Translations under genes and position numbers: made by a program
Shown here: piece by piece, positions 62,682 to 64,000 of the stretch
Position numbering within the stretch: position 1 is the stretch's first letter
Layout of the letters: every line of letters starts with the position of its first letter
Notes under the pieces: generated by a model
What the model saw: only the letters and a program-made list of their open reading frames with translations
Told to the model about the DNA's origin: nothing
The model's database searches: none
NCBI RefSeq assembly: GCF_037126465.1
Contig: NC_088201.1
Span: forward strand, 232,086,258 to 232,150,257
From: Ornithodoros turicata
Lineage: Eukaryota; Arthropoda; Arachnida; Ixodida; Argasidae
Direction: 5' to 3'
Length of the DNA: 64,000 nt

Positions 62682-64000
62682 CTAGTAATGTAAATCTGAT
62701 GTAATGTCATGCATATAACATAGAGAAAAATATTCGCGGGTCCTGACATGCTGCTACCACCTCACTTCGATGAAAACCACCACACTATAGACACCACGAG
62801 TCTCCACAGCTTTGAGTGTCCCCAACGCACGCCACGTTTTTCAAACAATTCAATTCAATCATCAGTGAACGCGAAAACGCTACTTTCGACGAACTGTGCA
62901 TTGCTTGTGTACAACTTTAAGAGTATCAAGCGGATTGGTTAACTGCTCTCTCCCCACACTAAGAAGGAGTGTGCTTCTGTTCATCGTGAATCACAGGTCC
63001 TGATTTAACACAGTGAGTCTGTTGAGAAGGCTCCACATTGTCAGTGTCCGCAATTTAACGCCGCTTACATCAAGTTCGGCCTCGGCAGGGGAAGGGTACG
63101 CTCACGAAATGTCCACGCATTCTTTCCTTCAAACATATTTGAAACTACCAGAGAGCTGTCGCAAGTCGTAGTCTTGGATACATAAGACTCCCCGTGTCGA
63201 ACGCAATGGGTTGCTATTTTTGACTCGGGCAATTACTGAATTCCTCCCCAAAGGGTGCCGGCTGCACGCCGCTAGGAACCTGTGATGTGGTACACCACTC
63301 CGCTCGTTCTTGATGTCCTTGTTGTTAAAGCGTTCCCCTAATACCTCACGGACTTCACACTTTTAAATCTAGTTAAAGCGATAACTTACGCGTAAATGGT
63401 CGTTTTGAAATGTAAGAAATGCAGTAAGCGTCTAGGGTAAGATGAACCTACAGGAGTATAAGTGTAATAGCTCCTGCAAAAACTCGCTTTGTTGTCATTG
63501 TTGTTGTCAGTGTTATCGGATGTCAGAACATCATCCTCCTGTCCTGACGAAAAAAAGAAAAAAGGAAACAGTGAAGGGACTACAGAGTAGAGCAAGGAAA
63601 TGGCGATGAGATAAATCATGTAGTTCAACAGCAAAGGTCAATATTCGAGCCGCACCAAACCAAACCTTGGTTTCGTACGACGTCAGCATTTCTCCAAGTA
63701 CCACTTTCGTGCTGAAATCATCATTCACTGTTGAGTAATCAAACCTTTCCTTGACGTTGCGGCGTTGTACCTTTGTTGGACCTGCAAGTGTGTTGCGACT
63801 TGCAAGGATTGAAGCCACAGGTGACTCATCCATGTGTTTGAAAAACATCCAAATGAATTGAGTGTTTGTCCTATGTTTTGTATAACATAACCACTCTATA
63901 TGAAGGGGGGTGCCCAGTATAAGAGCCGCCAATACTTCGAACACGGAATGTTCTTCTTCTGGGTCACAGACTGATGTGCTTCTCCCACAAGAAGCAGAAG
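62682..64000. other. No supported gene; Penelope LTR-like motif at the end
   Basis: The frame at 63531-63944 (minus) has no domain that I can name. 63925-63960 (ATACTTCGAACACGGAATGT, then TCTTCTTCTGGG) resembles 47255-47290 and the Penelope pseudo-LTR style of 56.9 kb, so another such element may continue beyond the window. Confidence 0.4.

Noticed and set aside
1..64000. tRNA, rRNA, CRISPR or riboswitch features
   Set aside because: No cloverleaf with A/B boxes, rRNA core or spaced palindromic repeat array was seen by eye; a covariance-model scan would be decisive but was not possible here.

Overview
The window looks like nuclear DNA of an arthropod, most probably a chelicerate such as a tick. 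This is inferred from three things: TTAGG-type (CCTAA)n arrays, the density of CR1, Penelope, hAT and TTAA-type transposons, and an intron-split STAND gene that also carries ankyrin repeats. There is no bacterial gene layout outside one large viral-type element. No tRNA, rRNA or CRISPR array was seen.

Layout. 1-2.5 kb is a satellite of ~170-bp units with a 559-bp higher-order duplication. 2.5-9.2 kb is low-information DNA with a CR1-like LINE relic on the minus strand (4.0-5.76 kb) and one candidate host exon (6.1 kb). 9.2-36.65 kb is a tandem macro-repeat: (CCTAA)n arrays alternate with a ~3-kb block, in full copies at 9.2-12.2 and 33.1-36.65 kb and shortened copies at 12.6-13.46 and 14.0-14.38 kb. 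This series is interrupted by a nested set of insertions whose target-site duplications can all be read. A TTAA-flanked element (14484-32732) lies in the telomere-like array; a hAT-type element (17399-32024, 8-bp TSD CTGGCAGT) lies in that; and a complete Maverick/Polinton (17804-32014, 6-bp TSD TACGCC, 652-bp terminal inverted repeats) lies in the hAT element.

The Polinton is 14.2 kb with long open reading frames. A left-hand rightward set encodes a probable minor capsid protein, a basic core-like protein, the double-jelly-roll major capsid protein and an adenain-type protease. A leftward pair encodes the protein-primed family B DNA polymerase and a likely OB-fold protein. A right-hand rightward set encodes the packaging ATPase, three small proteins, a DDE integrase with a chromodomain-like tail, and two accessory proteins. 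Several neighbouring genes overlap stop-to-start (ATGA, TAATG). Together they give replication, packaging, maturation, capsid and integration functions, so this is an endogenous virus-like element that looks recently intact.

36.7-41.2 kb is mostly decayed, with a minus-strand LINE relic. 41.2-56.8 kb holds the main host gene, on the minus strand: two short exons build a SAM domain and splice in frame to a ~5.9-kb exon encoding an HExxH metallopeptidase-like region, a NACHT NTPase and a long ankyrin array, with one frameshift in the array. Its introns contain a Penelope fragment and a 2.2-kb foldback element. 56.8-64 kb contains repeat debris, a likely divergent promoter with an RFX X-box and a YY1-like site (60.6-60.9 kb), two long hairpins and a GC-rich hAT-type MITE (61.87-62.67 kb).
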